DNA of 64,000 nucleotides, from assembly GCA_913031035.1 (NCBI GenBank), contig CAJWGN010000004.1, forward strand, positions 1 through 64,000. The letters are read 5' to 3'. This DNA comes from an uncultured Gammaproteobacteria bacterium. Lineage in GTDB: Bacteria > Pseudomonadota > Gammaproteobacteria > Pseudomonadales > Pseudohongiellaceae. Made by a program: the position numbers and the translations under genes. The notes beneath the pieces are model-generated. The model was not told the origin of the DNA. It did no database searches and saw only the letters and a program-made list of their open reading frames with translations. This document shows, one piece after another, positions 26,176 to 35,577 of the stretch (positions are counted from its first letter, which is position 1; the number at the start of each line of letters is the position of its first letter).

Positions 26176-26297
26176 TCCAACCTCTTCGCAAGCTTAACCT
26201 TGCTAATAAAGTCATCGAAGTACGTCAATGACGGTAACAGATAATACAGGACGAATTTTACAGCCGCACTCTAAAGATCGGTTTTAAATGCTGGAGT

Positions 26298-27198
26298 TTA
26301 TTTTTGCCTCCCAACGGTAATTGTACGGTAACCAACTGGCGCTGCCTTTTTATTTAGTGGCTCCGATACAAAATGTCTTTCCTTATGAGCGATGGCCTCT
26401 GATTTAGAATGGTGTTTGGCAGTCATAGCTTCCAGAATGGTGCCCACCATTACAGTTAAAAATATAAAGGCGGTAAGGAAAACAAATGATAGATGAAAAG
26501 TGAGCTCAATGGATTGGCTCCCATTGTTTCATACATCAGATTAGTCCAGTCTTCGAAAGTGGTGACTCTAAAAAGTGTCAACATGGCAATCGATACGTGA
26601 CCCCAACGGCATTCATATACGCCGTTAAAAACCAATGAGCCTGTTGCACCGTGAAGCTAGCAAATAATAAACATCAGCGAAACGATCTAGCGGCATGCGC
26701 GAAATAGCGTTAGGCGACGTATTAATGAGCAAGAGTAACTCAGTCACGGCAGATACTAAACGTAATGCTCTGAACACTCATAGGAGCCTGCCGAGCACGG
26801 CTTGTGCGTTTGCTATAGGGACCACGCTGCCGATGAATATGAGTGGGGCAATAGATTCCAGCCATCGTTGAAAAACCACGGTGATCTTGGCGTGCGCTGA
26901 AGCGCAGTATAATTTTAGCTAGAAAAGAAATCGTTATTTCCCCGTCCAAAATAGATGTCGCCTACACAAAAAGAGGCGGTACATCATAGGTTTTGGCGCC
27001 AATAGAGATGGCGAAAAGCGCTACGATAAAGATGACGGAGCCTAGAGACAGCGGGCTGGCCTGAATTCGAGTCACGAACGAATCGGCTTTGACGGTTGCC
27101 GAAAGCTCTTGTGCTAGAGCGTCATTTTTAGAGTGTGAGCCGTGCGCTTGATGCGATGCGTCGGAGTCAGGGCTTGGATATGTTTCTGGGAATGCCAT
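26298..27198 (-). pseudogene. Decayed voltage-gated-type ion channel gene
   Basis: The minus strand begins with an intact 78-residue frame from 27198 ending in a hydrophobic S1-like segment (G-S-V-I-F-I-V-A-L-F-A-I-S-I-G). After an unreadable middle, one frame gives H-V-S-I-A-M-L-T-L-F-R-V-T-T-F-E-D-W near 26560-26620, the pore-loop and selectivity-filter pattern of bacterial Ion_trans channels, and a shifted frame gives F-L-T-A-F-I-F-L-T-V-M-V-G-T-I-L-E-A-M, the S6 helix, then a basic tail ending V-G-R-Q-K at 26298. Order and content match a single channel gene destroyed by frameshifts and probably deletions. Homology is by motif, not by search. Confidence 0.65.
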
Positions 27199-27390
27199 GC
27201 TGATTTTAGCCTGGAAAATGATTGGCGATCACACTGATCACTGGCCAGCCTTTCAACTGTATTTTTACCGGTAAGGAGTGCAGGCTTGTTGTTTCAGCCG
27301 GTGGTGAGGGTTTAAAGATGGGTTATAACATCTGCCTTAAAACGGTATATTGATTGAAAATTAATTATAAGCTTCCGACAGGAGCAAAAT

Positions 27391-28443
27391 ATGCCGGATT
27401 TTAAGAATCGTTTAACGAAGCCACTTAGCAAATTATGGCTACTAGCCTTAATGGCGCTAGCCGCCCCGAGTTCGGGTGTTGCCGCTGATTGGACTCTATC
27501 TTATACAGCAGACGGCCAGCCTGATATCGAGGGTATATGGAGTAACGCTACTCAAACGAGATTGGAGCGGGCGACTGATTTAGGGGATAAGCGCAGCTAC
27601 ACCAACGCTGAGGCCGCCGCCTTAGAAACCCGCGTAAAAGCAGGGATGGAAAGGTCTATGGCCCCCAGCGATGCCAATCGGGCGCCACCTGCAGATGGCA
27701 ACGTGGCTAGTGCATACAACTCGTTTTGGCTGGAGCGAGGAAGCAATATCACGCTGATCGATGGCGAGTATCGCACGTCGATGATTGTTGAACCCAGTAA
27801 CGGACAAATACCCTGGCGGCCTATCAATGAGCGCAGGCCGAGTCAGTTATCACGTTGGCTGGCTATGCCGGGTGTGGAGCCTTTTGATGGGCCAGAATTA
27901 CAAACTATAGGTGAGCGTTGCTTATTATTTTGGGACTTTCGAACATCTAATTCTAGTGCGGGGCCGCCAATGATGCCGATGATCTACAATAATAATTACC
28001 AAATAGTGCAATCCCCGGGCTATGTTCTCATCTATGCTGAAATGATGCATGACGCCCGTATCGTGCGTTTGGATGCGCAGCACCGAGCCCCGCATATGGT
28101 GCAGTGGATGGGTGATTCGGTAGGGCACTGGGAAGAAGATACGTTAGTCGTCGTCACTAAAAATATGCATCCGCAGCAATCACACTTTGGCTCCAGCGAG
28201 AATATAACCATCACCGAGCGGTTTCAGCGCACCGGGGAAGACGATATTGTGTACAGTTTTACAATGGATGACCCGTCGGTTTATCGTGAGCCTTGGACAG
28301 CCCAAATGCAGATGAAGCAGAGGCCCGAAGATAGAATTTATGAGTATGCCTGTCACGAAGGAAACTATGCTTTGGGCGGAATCTTAGGTGGGGCAAGAGT
28401 GCAAGAAAGAGAGTCCTCGGAGGGGACGCACGCGGATCGGTAG
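27391..28443 (+). CDS. Exported protein of unknown function, start of the quinoprotein gene set
   Basis: A 350-residue protein with a signal peptide ending S-S-G-V-A-A near residue 31. The mature part starts D-G-Q-P-D-I-E-G-I-W-S-N and ends with a Y-E-Y-A-C-H-E-G-N-Y-A-L-G-G-I-L-G-G-A motif. I recognise this ending from many uncharacterised marine and acidobacterial exported proteins but know no function. A ribosome site (A-C-A-G-G-A-G-C) precedes the ATG. It lies 128 bp upstream of the cytochrome and PQQ-dehydrogenase genes on the same strand, so a role in the same periplasmic oxidation is plausible but unproven. Confidence 0.75.
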   Translation: MPDFKNRLTKPLSKLWLLALMALAAPSSGVAADWTLSYTADGQPDIEGIWSNATQTRLERATDLGDKRSYTNAEAAALETRVKAGMERSMAPSDANRAPPADGNVASAYNSFWLERGSNITLIDGEYRTSMIVEPSNGQIPWRPINERRPSQLSRWLAMPGVEPFDGPELQTIGERCLLFWDFRTSNSSAGPPMMPMIYNNNYQIVQSPGYVLIYAEMMHDARIVRLDAQHRAPHMVQWMGDSVGHWEEDTLVVVTKNMHPQQSHFGSSENITITERFQRTGEDDIVYSFTMDDPSVYREPWTAQMQMKQRPEDRIYEYACHEGNYALGGILGGARVQERESSEGTHADR

Positions 28444-28571
28444 ATGCGATTGAAGGTGGTTTTAGTACAGACGATTCGTCAATCAATTTAATCAAGTCGC
28501 CAATTCAGAAGTTGAACAAATGAACGACTAAAAAGTCGATTTAGGTTTAGACGCAAACGAGAATAATAATA

Positions 28572-29348
28572 ATGAAATTAAACACTCTTTTTAAACCAAT
28601 CACCGCACTGCTTGTCTCGATTGTGGCTGCTCACAGTTCAGCTCAAGATGATACGGACCATCAATATACCAGCGAGGCGGTTGCTGCAGGGCTGCGGGTT
28701 TACACACAGCAATGCGCTCTTTGTCATGGTCCTGAGGGCGGATTGGTCGATGGTATAAATTTAAGCCGAGGTGAGTTTCGCAATGCCTCATCAGATGCTG
28801 ACCTACGGGACGTAATTGCAGGTGGCGCTGCCGCCGGCAGGATGCCTGCGTTTAGTTTAAGTATTGAAGAGCTAAGCGGCGTTATAGCTTACATAAGAGC
28901 GGGCTTTGACCCAGAAGGCGTCGCGATAAAAATCGGCGATCCAGAGCGAGGTAGGGCGCTATTTGAGGGTAAGGGCGAATGTGCAGAGTGCCATCGAGTC
29001 AATGGCTCTGGTCCTTACACCGCGCCAGATTTAACCTCAATTGGGTCGCTAAGAACGCCGGCATCATTGCAGCGAAACTTATTGGATCCGGCTTCGGCCA
29101 TACTCCCAATAAACAGACCGGTACGGCTGGTTACGCGAAACGAAGAAACGGTTGCCGGGCGCAGGTTAAACGAGGATACCTACACCGTGCAAATGGTGGA
29201 TTCACAAAATAGGCTTCGCTCATTTGTGAAGACTGATTTAGTCAGTTATGAAATAAGTATGGAACCTAGCAAAGGGCCAACAAACTTATCAAGTGAGGAA
29301 GTTGCCGATGTGATCGGTTACTTGCTAACGCTGCGAGGTAAAAAATAA
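28572..29348 (+). CDS. Dihaem c-type cytochrome
   Basis: An exported 258-residue protein with a signal peptide ending S-S-A-Q near residue 25 and two haem-attachment motifs, C48-A-L-C51-H52 and C137-A-E-C140-H141. Each lies in a cytochrome c domain: the first closes with G-R-M-P-A-F and the second ends near V-I-G-Y-L-L-T-L. The second domain is related to the cytochrome-like domains that follow G-R-A-L-F. The stop codon overlaps the start of the PQQ dehydrogenase (TAATG), so the two are translationally coupled and this is probably its electron acceptor in the periplasm. Confidence 0.9.
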   Translation: MKLNTLFKPITALLVSIVAAHSSAQDDTDHQYTSEAVAAGLRVYTQQCALCHGPEGGLVDGINLSRGEFRNASSDADLRDVIAGGAAAGRMPAFSLSIEELSGVIAYIRAGFDPEGVAIKIGDPERGRALFEGKGECAECHRVNGSGPYTAPDLTSIGSLRTPASLQRNLLDPASAILPINRPVRLVTRNEETVAGRRLNEDTYTVQMVDSQNRLRSFVKTDLVSYEISMEPSKGPTNLSSEEVADVIGYLLTLRGKK

Positions 29349-31006
29349 TGTTAAAGGCAAAAACTGTTTTTTATAATTTCTTGTTAGGGACTATTTTTTA
29401 CCCGGCATTGGCTGTAGCTCAAGTACCATTTGAGCGGGTTTTAAATGCGGCAGATGAGCCAGAGAATTGGCTAACCTATAACGGTGGATACTCTAGTCAG
29501 CGATACAGTGAGCTTGATCAGATATCGGCTGAGAATGTTGATGAGCTTGAATTGAAATGGGTGCTGCAGAATCAGGTGTTTGGCGCGTGGCAATCCAATC
29601 CTATTGTTGTTGATGGGGTTATGTATGTCACCGAGCGGCCCAACAGTGTGATCGCATTGGATGCGATCACCGGGCGGGTGTTTTGGAAATATAAACATAC
29701 TCCTGATGAGCGCTCGCGGGTTTGCTGCGGAGCCAATAATCGTGGTGTAGCGGTTTTAGATGATCGTGTGTTTATGGGAACCCTTGATGCCCGTTTGGTC
29801 GCTCTCGATAGGATTAGCGGAGAGGTACTTTGGGATGCCGAAGTAGGCGATGTTAGTCGTGCCTATTCGGTAACGATGGCGCCACTGGTGGTCAAAGACA
29901 AAGTCATTGTTGGGGTCGGCGGCGGCGAGTATGGGATTCGAGGCTATGTTGCCGCTTATGATGCAGCAACTGGAGAGGAAGTTTGGAAGACCTACACGAT
30001 CCCCGGACCTGGGGAGCCTGGTCATGATTCCTGGGAAGGGGATGATTGGCAATACGGTGGAGCGCCAGTATGGATTACCGGCTCATTTGATCCAGAAACC
30101 AATCTCACCTTTTGGGGAGTGGGTAATCCTGGGCCAGATTGGAACGCGGGTCAGCGGCCAGGAGATAATTTGTACTCTGACTCGGTTATAGCCTTGGATG
30201 CTGATACCGGAAAGCTTGATTGGTATTTTCAGTTTACTCCTAACGATGCGTACGACTACGATTCAGTGCAGGTTCCAGTGTTAGCCGATATCGATTGGCG
30301 AGGAACTCCCACCAAAGTGATGATGTGGGCAAATCGCAACGGTTATTTTTATGTGCTAGACAGAACCAACGGTAAGTTTTTGGTGGGCGAGCCTTACGTT
30401 CGAGTTAATTGGTCGAGCGGCTTAGATGAGATGGGGCGGCCTATTCCAACCCCGCAGCCTGAAGGGATGCCGACCTATCCGGGCAATCAGGGCGGAACGA
30501 ATTGGTATCCACCTTCATTCAGCCCCCGCACCGGCTTATTTTATTTCAGTGCTTGGAAAGACTACGCCACTATCTATCGCCCAGAAGAGTCTGAGTACGA
30601 GCCAGGCAAAGCCTTTCTCGGTGGCGGCTTTTCAGTGTTAGCTCCTTCCCCTGGGGCGCCAACAATTGGAATTGGCAGAACTAATCCGATTAACAATTGG
30701 ACCAGCGAAGTAGGGCATGCGTCTTTAAAAGCGATGGATCCGAATACAGGCAAAGCGGTTTGGGAATATGACCAGTTTGATGTGAGCGACAGTGGCATGT
30801 TAACCACCGCCAGTGATTTATTGTTTACCGGTGGCCGGGAAGGTTATTTTCACGTGATTGATGCAGTTAATGGCGATCTGTTGTGGAAGGTGAGCTTAGG
30901 CGGTCAGGTGGTTATGGCGCCGGTTACTTTTATGGTGGAGGGCATCCAGTATGTCTCAGTGATCTCGGGTCACGCCATGTCAACTTTCGCCCTCAGAAGC
31001 CCATAA
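29348..31006 (+). CDS. PQQ-dependent alcohol dehydrogenase with lanthanide-type ligands
   Basis: A 552-residue exported eight-bladed quinoprotein of the methanol/ethanol dehydrogenase family. The vicinal cysteines C126-C127 form the disulfide ring typical of this family. Metal ligands are E194 (G-G-G-E-Y), N260 (G-V-G-N) and D303, and an extra D305 two residues later (Y-D-Y-D). In XoxF and PedH this extra Asp marks lanthanide-dependent enzymes, whereas calcium enzymes usually have a small residue there (established). W-rich docking motifs are seen throughout. It is coupled to the upstream cytochrome. Substrate is an alcohol or aldehyde, not further defined; no PQQ synthesis genes are in the window. 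Confidence 0.88.
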   Translation: MLKAKTVFYNFLLGTIFYPALAVAQVPFERVLNAADEPENWLTYNGGYSSQRYSELDQISAENVDELELKWVLQNQVFGAWQSNPIVVDGVMYVTERPNSVIALDAITGRVFWKYKHTPDERSRVCCGANNRGVAVLDDRVFMGTLDARLVALDRISGEVLWDAEVGDVSRAYSVTMAPLVVKDKVIVGVGGGEYGIRGYVAAYDAATGEEVWKTYTIPGPGEPGHDSWEGDDWQYGGAPVWITGSFDPETNLTFWGVGNPGPDWNAGQRPGDNLYSDSVIALDADTGKLDWYFQFTPNDAYDYDSVQVPVLADIDWRGTPTKVMMWANRNGYFYVLDRTNGKFLVGEPYVRVNWSSGLDEMGRPIPTPQPEGMPTYPGNQGGTNWYPPSFSPRTGLFYFSAWKDYATIYRPEESEYEPGKAFLGGGFSVLAPSPGAPTIGIGRTNPINNWTSEVGHASLKAMDPNTGKAVWEYDQFDVSDSGMLTTASDLLFTGGREGYFHVIDAVNGDLLWKVSLGGQVVMAPVTFMVEGIQYVSVISGHAMSTFALRSP

Positions 31007-31338
31007 AATTGGCAGCGCAGTGGTTTGTCTCAGACCCTGGCCGGCGTTCATAAGCCTGCCGAGGTCGTGCGCTCTGGCTATGCTTGGTCAGTCAAAATAA
31101 TCCCTTTGCTTCACAGTATTCAAGAGCTAAGGCATGCAATTAAGCTTTTAGAGCTCGTTAATTGATGCAATGCCTTATTAATTGGGCGAATTGACACAAT
31201 TTGAAGCAGATTTGCGCAGCCGTTTCGTGCACAATCCGGTGTTCGATTTAAATACCCCGGTCAGACGCAGTTACACTATTTTTTTTCATTATTTTATTGC
31301 ACTGATTTTGCATTATAAAAAAGAGAGAGGAGAAATCC
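31007..31338. other. Intergenic region between the two quinoprotein genes
   Basis: About 330 bases with no supported gene. It ends with a strong ribosome site (A-G-A-G-A-G-G-A-G-A) before the ATG at 31339, which suggests that the larger quinoprotein has its own promoter. No operator or terminator hairpin stands out. Confidence 0.5.
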
Positions 31339-33348
31339 ATGAAGATTTCAATACTAGGAAGGCTTTTTCTGACGCTTTTGTTGGCCCCCACCTTGGTGAG
31401 TGCTCAAAGTTCAGATGAGTGGTTAACCCTAGGTAATGACCATGCTCATACCCGGTATTCGCCAGCTGCTGAAATTACAGCCGAAAATTTCGAAGAACTG
31501 GACGTGGCATGGCAATGGGATGGCGCCAGTTTTGGAGCGGTCAGCGGTCGTTCTACACCAACCATGGTTGACGGCATTCTTTATACCGTTGCAGGCAACA
31601 AGCGCTACGTTGTTGCTATTGATGCAAAAACAGGCAGCACACTTTGGACTTACCGTGAACCCGACACTCCCCGTGCAGAATATTCAATGCGTGGCGATTA
31701 TGGGAAAGGTGTTGGTTTTGCAAAGATTGACGGTCGCGGCGTTGTCTACATCGTTTCTCCTGGGTTTTTCTTGACTGCATTAGATGCCAAGACAGGAATT
31801 CCATTAGAAGATTTCGGAAAGCCAGTTCCTATTGACGGTTTCCCGCAAACGGGAGTTGTTGATCTGTTAGCTGATCTTGGTCATCCTTACGACCCTTATG
31901 AAGGTATCCCTGTAGAGACCGGTTATATTACTTCATCGGCGCCTCCGCTAGTGGTTAACGATACTATCGTTGTTGGTAACTCAGCAGAGCAGGGCTATCA
32001 CCAGGCTCGTATCGAGAACGTGCCAGGTGATATTTTGGCTTATGACGCGCGCACAGGCGCTTTCAAATGGAAGTTCAATGTTATTCCCAAGCCCGGTGAA
32101 TACGGTCATGAGACTTGGGAAAATGATGCTTGGCAGTGGACAGGAGACGTTTCCTCGTGGGCTCCGCTTTCTGCTGATCCAGCCAACAACCTAGTTTATA
32201 TTCCAACTAACAGCGCCACTATTGATTACTACGGCGGTTTCCGCCCGGGCGACAATCTTTACGGCGCGTCGCTAATTGCACTTGATACTCGCACTGGCGA
32301 GCGTAAGTGGCATTTCCAGATGGTTAAGCACGAAATCTGGAACTTTGATAACCCCACAGCACCTGTTTTAATGGATTTAGAAATGCCTGGTCGTGGCACG
32401 GTGCCAGCTGTTATTCAAGCAACTAAGCAGTCATGGGCTTATGCATTTAACCGCATCACCGGCGAGCCACTGTGGCCAATCGTTGATCGCCCAGTAGAGC
32501 AGTCTATTGTCCCAGGCGAAGTATTGTCTCCGACTCAGCCTTTCGTAACCAAGCCAGCGCCTTATGATATGCAAGGTCTTAGCATTGATGATCTTGTGGA
32601 TTACACGCCTGAGCTGCGGGCTGAAGCAATTGCTGTACTAGATGACTACGTATTGGGCGGATTATTTAATCCACCAATTCACGCGGATAATCCAATGGGT
32701 AAATATGCCGCCATGAACTGCCCAGGTGGTGCCGGTGGTGCAAACATTACCGCGCCTGCGGTTGCTGATCCAACAACAGGCAAGTTCTATGTGTCTTCGC
32801 ATACGGCTTGTTTCGCGCTTCGCTTGATTCCCGGTGAGGAAGCAGATTTATTGTTCCCTGATTCAACTGGTGTCACTACAGCTCGTTACGCAAACGGTGT
32901 TCGCGGTGCAACAGCGCGAACACCACGTCTTAAGTCGGGTATTCCTATTTGGAAGCCGCCTTATAGCCGCATCACTGCTATCGATATGACTACTGGTGAT
33001 CATTCTTGGATGATTCCAACGGGTGAAACGCCAAATCGAATCAAGAACAGCCCAGCGCTTGCCGGTATAGATATAGGCAACACTGGCACTGGTGCACTAG
33101 TGCCAATGGTTGTGACTGCGAATATGTTGATCTATTCAGATGCGGCCAGTGATGGCACGCCAATGCTTTACGCTATTGATAAAGCAACCGGTGAGATCAT
33201 GAGCGAGATTGAAGCGCCGGATCGCAGCAGCTATGGGATGAGCTCTTGGACCTTGGATGGACATCAGTATGTCTTACTTCAAACTAGCTCTTCATTAACG
33301 GCGTTGGCGTTGCCGGCAGCGTTGAGTGATGACGATGGTGGCCACTAA
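31339..33348 (+). CDS. Large PQQ-binding-like quinoprotein dehydrogenase
   Basis: A 669-residue exported protein with a signal peptide ending T-L-V-S-A-Q near residue 23. Propeller repeats include W-x-W-D-G, A-x-D-A-K-T-G-S-T-L-W-T and A-Y-D-A-R-T-G-A-F-K-W-K-F. The length, the H-E-I-W-N-F-D-N-P segment and the absence of vicinal cysteines place it nearer to quinoprotein glucose/sorbitol-type dehydrogenases than to methanol dehydrogenase. In membrane glucose dehydrogenase this segment reads W-D-M-D; here the first Asp is Asn, so catalytic activity should be tested. No N-terminal membrane helices beyond the signal. A strong terminator follows the stop. Confidence 0.85.
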   Translation: MKISILGRLFLTLLLAPTLVSAQSSDEWLTLGNDHAHTRYSPAAEITAENFEELDVAWQWDGASFGAVSGRSTPTMVDGILYTVAGNKRYVVAIDAKTGSTLWTYREPDTPRAEYSMRGDYGKGVGFAKIDGRGVVYIVSPGFFLTALDAKTGIPLEDFGKPVPIDGFPQTGVVDLLADLGHPYDPYEGIPVETGYITSSAPPLVVNDTIVVGNSAEQGYHQARIENVPGDILAYDARTGAFKWKFNVIPKPGEYGHETWENDAWQWTGDVSSWAPLSADPANNLVYIPTNSATIDYYGGFRPGDNLYGASLIALDTRTGERKWHFQMVKHEIWNFDNPTAPVLMDLEMPGRGTVPAVIQATKQSWAYAFNRITGEPLWPIVDRPVEQSIVPGEVLSPTQPFVTKPAPYDMQGLSIDDLVDYTPELRAEAIAVLDDYVLGGLFNPPIHADNPMGKYAAMNCPGGAGGANITAPAVADPTTGKFYVSSHTACFALRLIPGEEADLLFPDSTGVTTARYANGVRGATARTPRLKSGIPIWKPPYSRITAIDMTTGDHSWMIPTGETPNRIKNSPALAGIDIGNTGTGALVPMVVTANMLIYSDAASDGTPMLYAIDKATGEIMSEIEAPDRSSYGMSSWTLDGHQYVLLQTSSSLTALALPAALSDDDGGH

Positions 33349-33383
33349 TTAATTAGGCCTAAATCCTATCAGTGAAAACTAAA

Positions 33384-33416
33384 AAACCGGAAGCATGTAG
33401 CTTCCGGTTTTTTTTT
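33384..33416 (+). terminator. Rho-independent terminator after the quinoprotein gene
   Basis: Perfect 11-bp stem (A-A-A-C-C-G-G-A-A-G-C with its complement), a 5-base loop ATGTA and a long T run. It lies 36 bp after the quinoprotein stop and ends this transcription unit. Preceding A residues make it usable in the other direction as well. Confidence 0.95.
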
Positions 33417-33927
33417 GATTAGCAGGTTTTGAAACCAAAATAATCTATAATCTTGCTGTAACTATGGTGGGGCCAAAACTGGCCATAGGCTTGCTTACAA
33501 ACGATTTTTTGCGTCGACTTTTTACGCTGGGGTTTATTAGGCAGCGCTTGAAAGCCGAAAAGGGGGGCGGACTACAGCGCTATTTAATGGCGGCGAATTG
33601 AGCCTTAGCGGTTTGAATCAGGACAGTTCTACCGTGTAACTAAGCGTTACTATCCCAGTGCCGCTAAAGGGCCCTGTAAGCGCGAAAGAAAGACGCCTAC
33701 CCTAATGTCGCCTCCGTTCGCGCATTTCCTTTAACAGCTGTTTTAGTCCGGCCTGTGATTTAAGAATAGGGCTTTTCAATGTTGTAATTTAATTCCAGTG
33801 CTTATTAGGTTTAGAAGCCTTCAGACTTAGACTTTTGGAAGGAATTTGTCTCTATTACTTACAGTAAACTTACTCCTCGTGTTATGGTTTTCGGATAATG
33901 AATAGCAATGCTCAGCAGGAGTTTTTT
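33417..33927. other. Intergenic region, possible unrecognised gene remnant
   Basis: About 500 bases with no intact gene. Short frames are interrupted by stops and none gives a recognisable motif. Near its end A-G-G-A-G at 33917-33921 is the ribosome site that decides the next start. Confidence 0.45.
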
Positions 33928-34866
33928 ATGATTTCTCACCCTAACTATTTTGTGCACATTGGTTTTAAAACACTGGTATCGGTAGCTGCGGTTCTTTTAC
34001 TTATGGCCCCTCTGACGGTGTTGCGCGGAGCCGAACTCGTTGAACACACTGTCTACTCTGACGGCCATCCCCTTACTCTGTGGGAAAAATCGGTTGGCAA
34101 TCCAAAAGGGTATATCATTTTACATCATGGTCGCACTTGGAGTTCATTGCCAGATTTCGATTTGCAGGTAGCTGGGGAAGATCTATCACTAATGGACGGT
34201 TTCAATAACGCGGGCTACAGTGTTTGGGCTCTTGATGCCCGTGGCTACGGTGGAACTTCTCGTGACGTGTCAGGCTGGAACACTCCAGACAAAGCGGCCA
34301 AAGATTTAGCCGCGGCGCTGGAATGGTTGCAATCGCGCAATGATGCAAAGACTCATGTCTGGGGCTGGTCCTATGGCTCGATGGTGGCTCAGTTAACGGC
34401 TCAGCGCTACCCAGAAAATATGTTGAGCGTGACTTTGTTTGGGTATCCGGTGGATCCGGATCGGCCATATAGTGGCGGCGATGACGGAGCTTCACCTCCT
34501 GAGAACCCAACCACTGCAGAGGCCGCAGCATCGGATTTTATCGTGCCCGGATCAATAAGCCAAAATGCTATTGACGCGTATGTAAGGCACGCCATTAAAG
34601 CTGATCCAGTACGGGCAGACTGGAACCAGTTACAGCAGTGGAATGCCTTAGATGCCGGCGCAGTAAGGTTGCCAACCCTTCTGCTGCAGGCAGAATTTGA
34701 TCCCTTGGCGCGTACCGAAGCCCATGCCAGCGTTTTTTCTAATATTGCCAATCCTAACAAGCAGTGGATTGTTCTCGCAGGGGGAGATCATGCCGCGCTG
34801 TTAGAGGCATCTAGAGCGAAGTTAATTAAAGCATCGGTAGATTTTATAGAGTGGTTAGACGAGTAA
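33928..34866 (+). CDS. Exported alpha/beta hydrolase
   Basis: Translation most likely starts at 33928, six bases after A-G-G-A-G; an upstream ATG at 33898 has no such site. The 312-residue protein has a signal peptide ending near L-R-G-A-E. The nucleophile elbow is G-W-S-Y-G with S148, the acid is in the E-F-D-P-L motif and the base in G-G-D-H-A-A. An H-H-G-R-T-W oxyanion-loop motif is seen near residue 66. It is a lysophospholipase- or lipase-like hydrolase acting outside the cytoplasm. The following 2OG oxygenase gene begins directly after its stop. Confidence 0.85.
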   Translation: MISHPNYFVHIGFKTLVSVAAVLLLMAPLTVLRGAELVEHTVYSDGHPLTLWEKSVGNPKGYIILHHGRTWSSLPDFDLQVAGEDLSLMDGFNNAGYSVWALDARGYGGTSRDVSGWNTPDKAAKDLAAALEWLQSRNDAKTHVWGWSYGSMVAQLTAQRYPENMLSVTLFGYPVDPDRPYSGGDDGASPPENPTTAEAAASDFIVPGSISQNAIDAYVRHAIKADPVRADWNQLQQWNALDAGAVRLPTLLLQAEFDPLARTEAHASVFSNIANPNKQWIVLAGGDHAALLEASRAKLIKASVDFIEWLDE

Positions 34867-35571
34867 GTGAATTTTGACAAGCGCTTTGCCAGCCTAGATT
34901 GGGATGCGGTGAACTCCGGACTGTTGGCTAGGGGCTATGAGGTTATAGGCGAGCTATGCTCTGATATAGAGTGTGAGGGCTTGCTAGAGCAGTATGATCG
35001 ACCTGAGCTTTTTCGTAAAACGGTCAATATGTCCCAGAAAAATTTTGGCAATGGTCAGTATAAATATTTCGCTTACCCATTACCTGACTTGGTGCGGCAG
35101 ATTCGGTTTAAATTTTACGGGCCTTTGGCAAAGCTGGCTAATGAATGGGCCAAGCTATTGGGTGATGCGCAGGTATGGCCCGATAAGCAGCAAAACTTTT
35201 TAGACCAATGTGCGAGCGCAGGGCAGACAAAGGCCGCTCCGTTGATGTTGAAATACGTCGAAGGTGATTACAACCGATTGCATCAAGATTTGTATGGGCA
35301 AGTGACCTTTCCTTTTCAAGTAATCATCCTGTTGAGTGAGCCCGAAGTGGCTTTTAGCGGAGGTGATCTAATTCTCGTTGAAAAAACTCCCGGCATGCAA
35401 TTGCGCGCTCATTCGCCAAAGCTTAAAAAAGGCTCTGCTGTAATAGTGCCGACTCAAGATAGGCCGGTTAGGGAGGCGAGTGGTTGGGAAAAGGCAGAAA
35501 TGCAACATGGAGTGACTGAGTTGTTAACAGGCGAGCGGCTAACCTTGGGGATTATTTTCCATGATGCTTAG
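34867..35571 (+). CDS. 2OG-Fe(II) dioxygenase (PF09859-like)
   Basis: A 234-residue cytoplasmic protein that appears to start with GTG immediately after the stop of the hydrolase gene, so translation is coupled. The double-stranded beta-helix iron site is complete: H139 and D141 in R-L-H-Q-D-L-Y, H214 in M-Q-H-G-V, with R224 in E-R-L-T-L as the 2-oxoglutarate anchor. The pattern fits the 'oxygenase NA' 2OG family found widely in proteobacteria. It should hydroxylate or demethylate an unknown substrate using O2 and 2-oxoglutarate. No in-frame ATG near the beginning gives a better start. Confidence 0.85.
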   Translation: MNFDKRFASLDWDAVNSGLLARGYEVIGELCSDIECEGLLEQYDRPELFRKTVNMSQKNFGNGQYKYFAYPLPDLVRQIRFKFYGPLAKLANEWAKLLGDAQVWPDKQQNFLDQCASAGQTKAAPLMLKYVEGDYNRLHQDLYGQVTFPFQVIILLSEPEVAFSGGDLILVEKTPGMQLRAHSPKLKKGSAVIVPTQDRPVREASGWEKAEMQHGVTELLTGERLTLGIIFHDA

Positions 35572-35577
35572 AAAATT

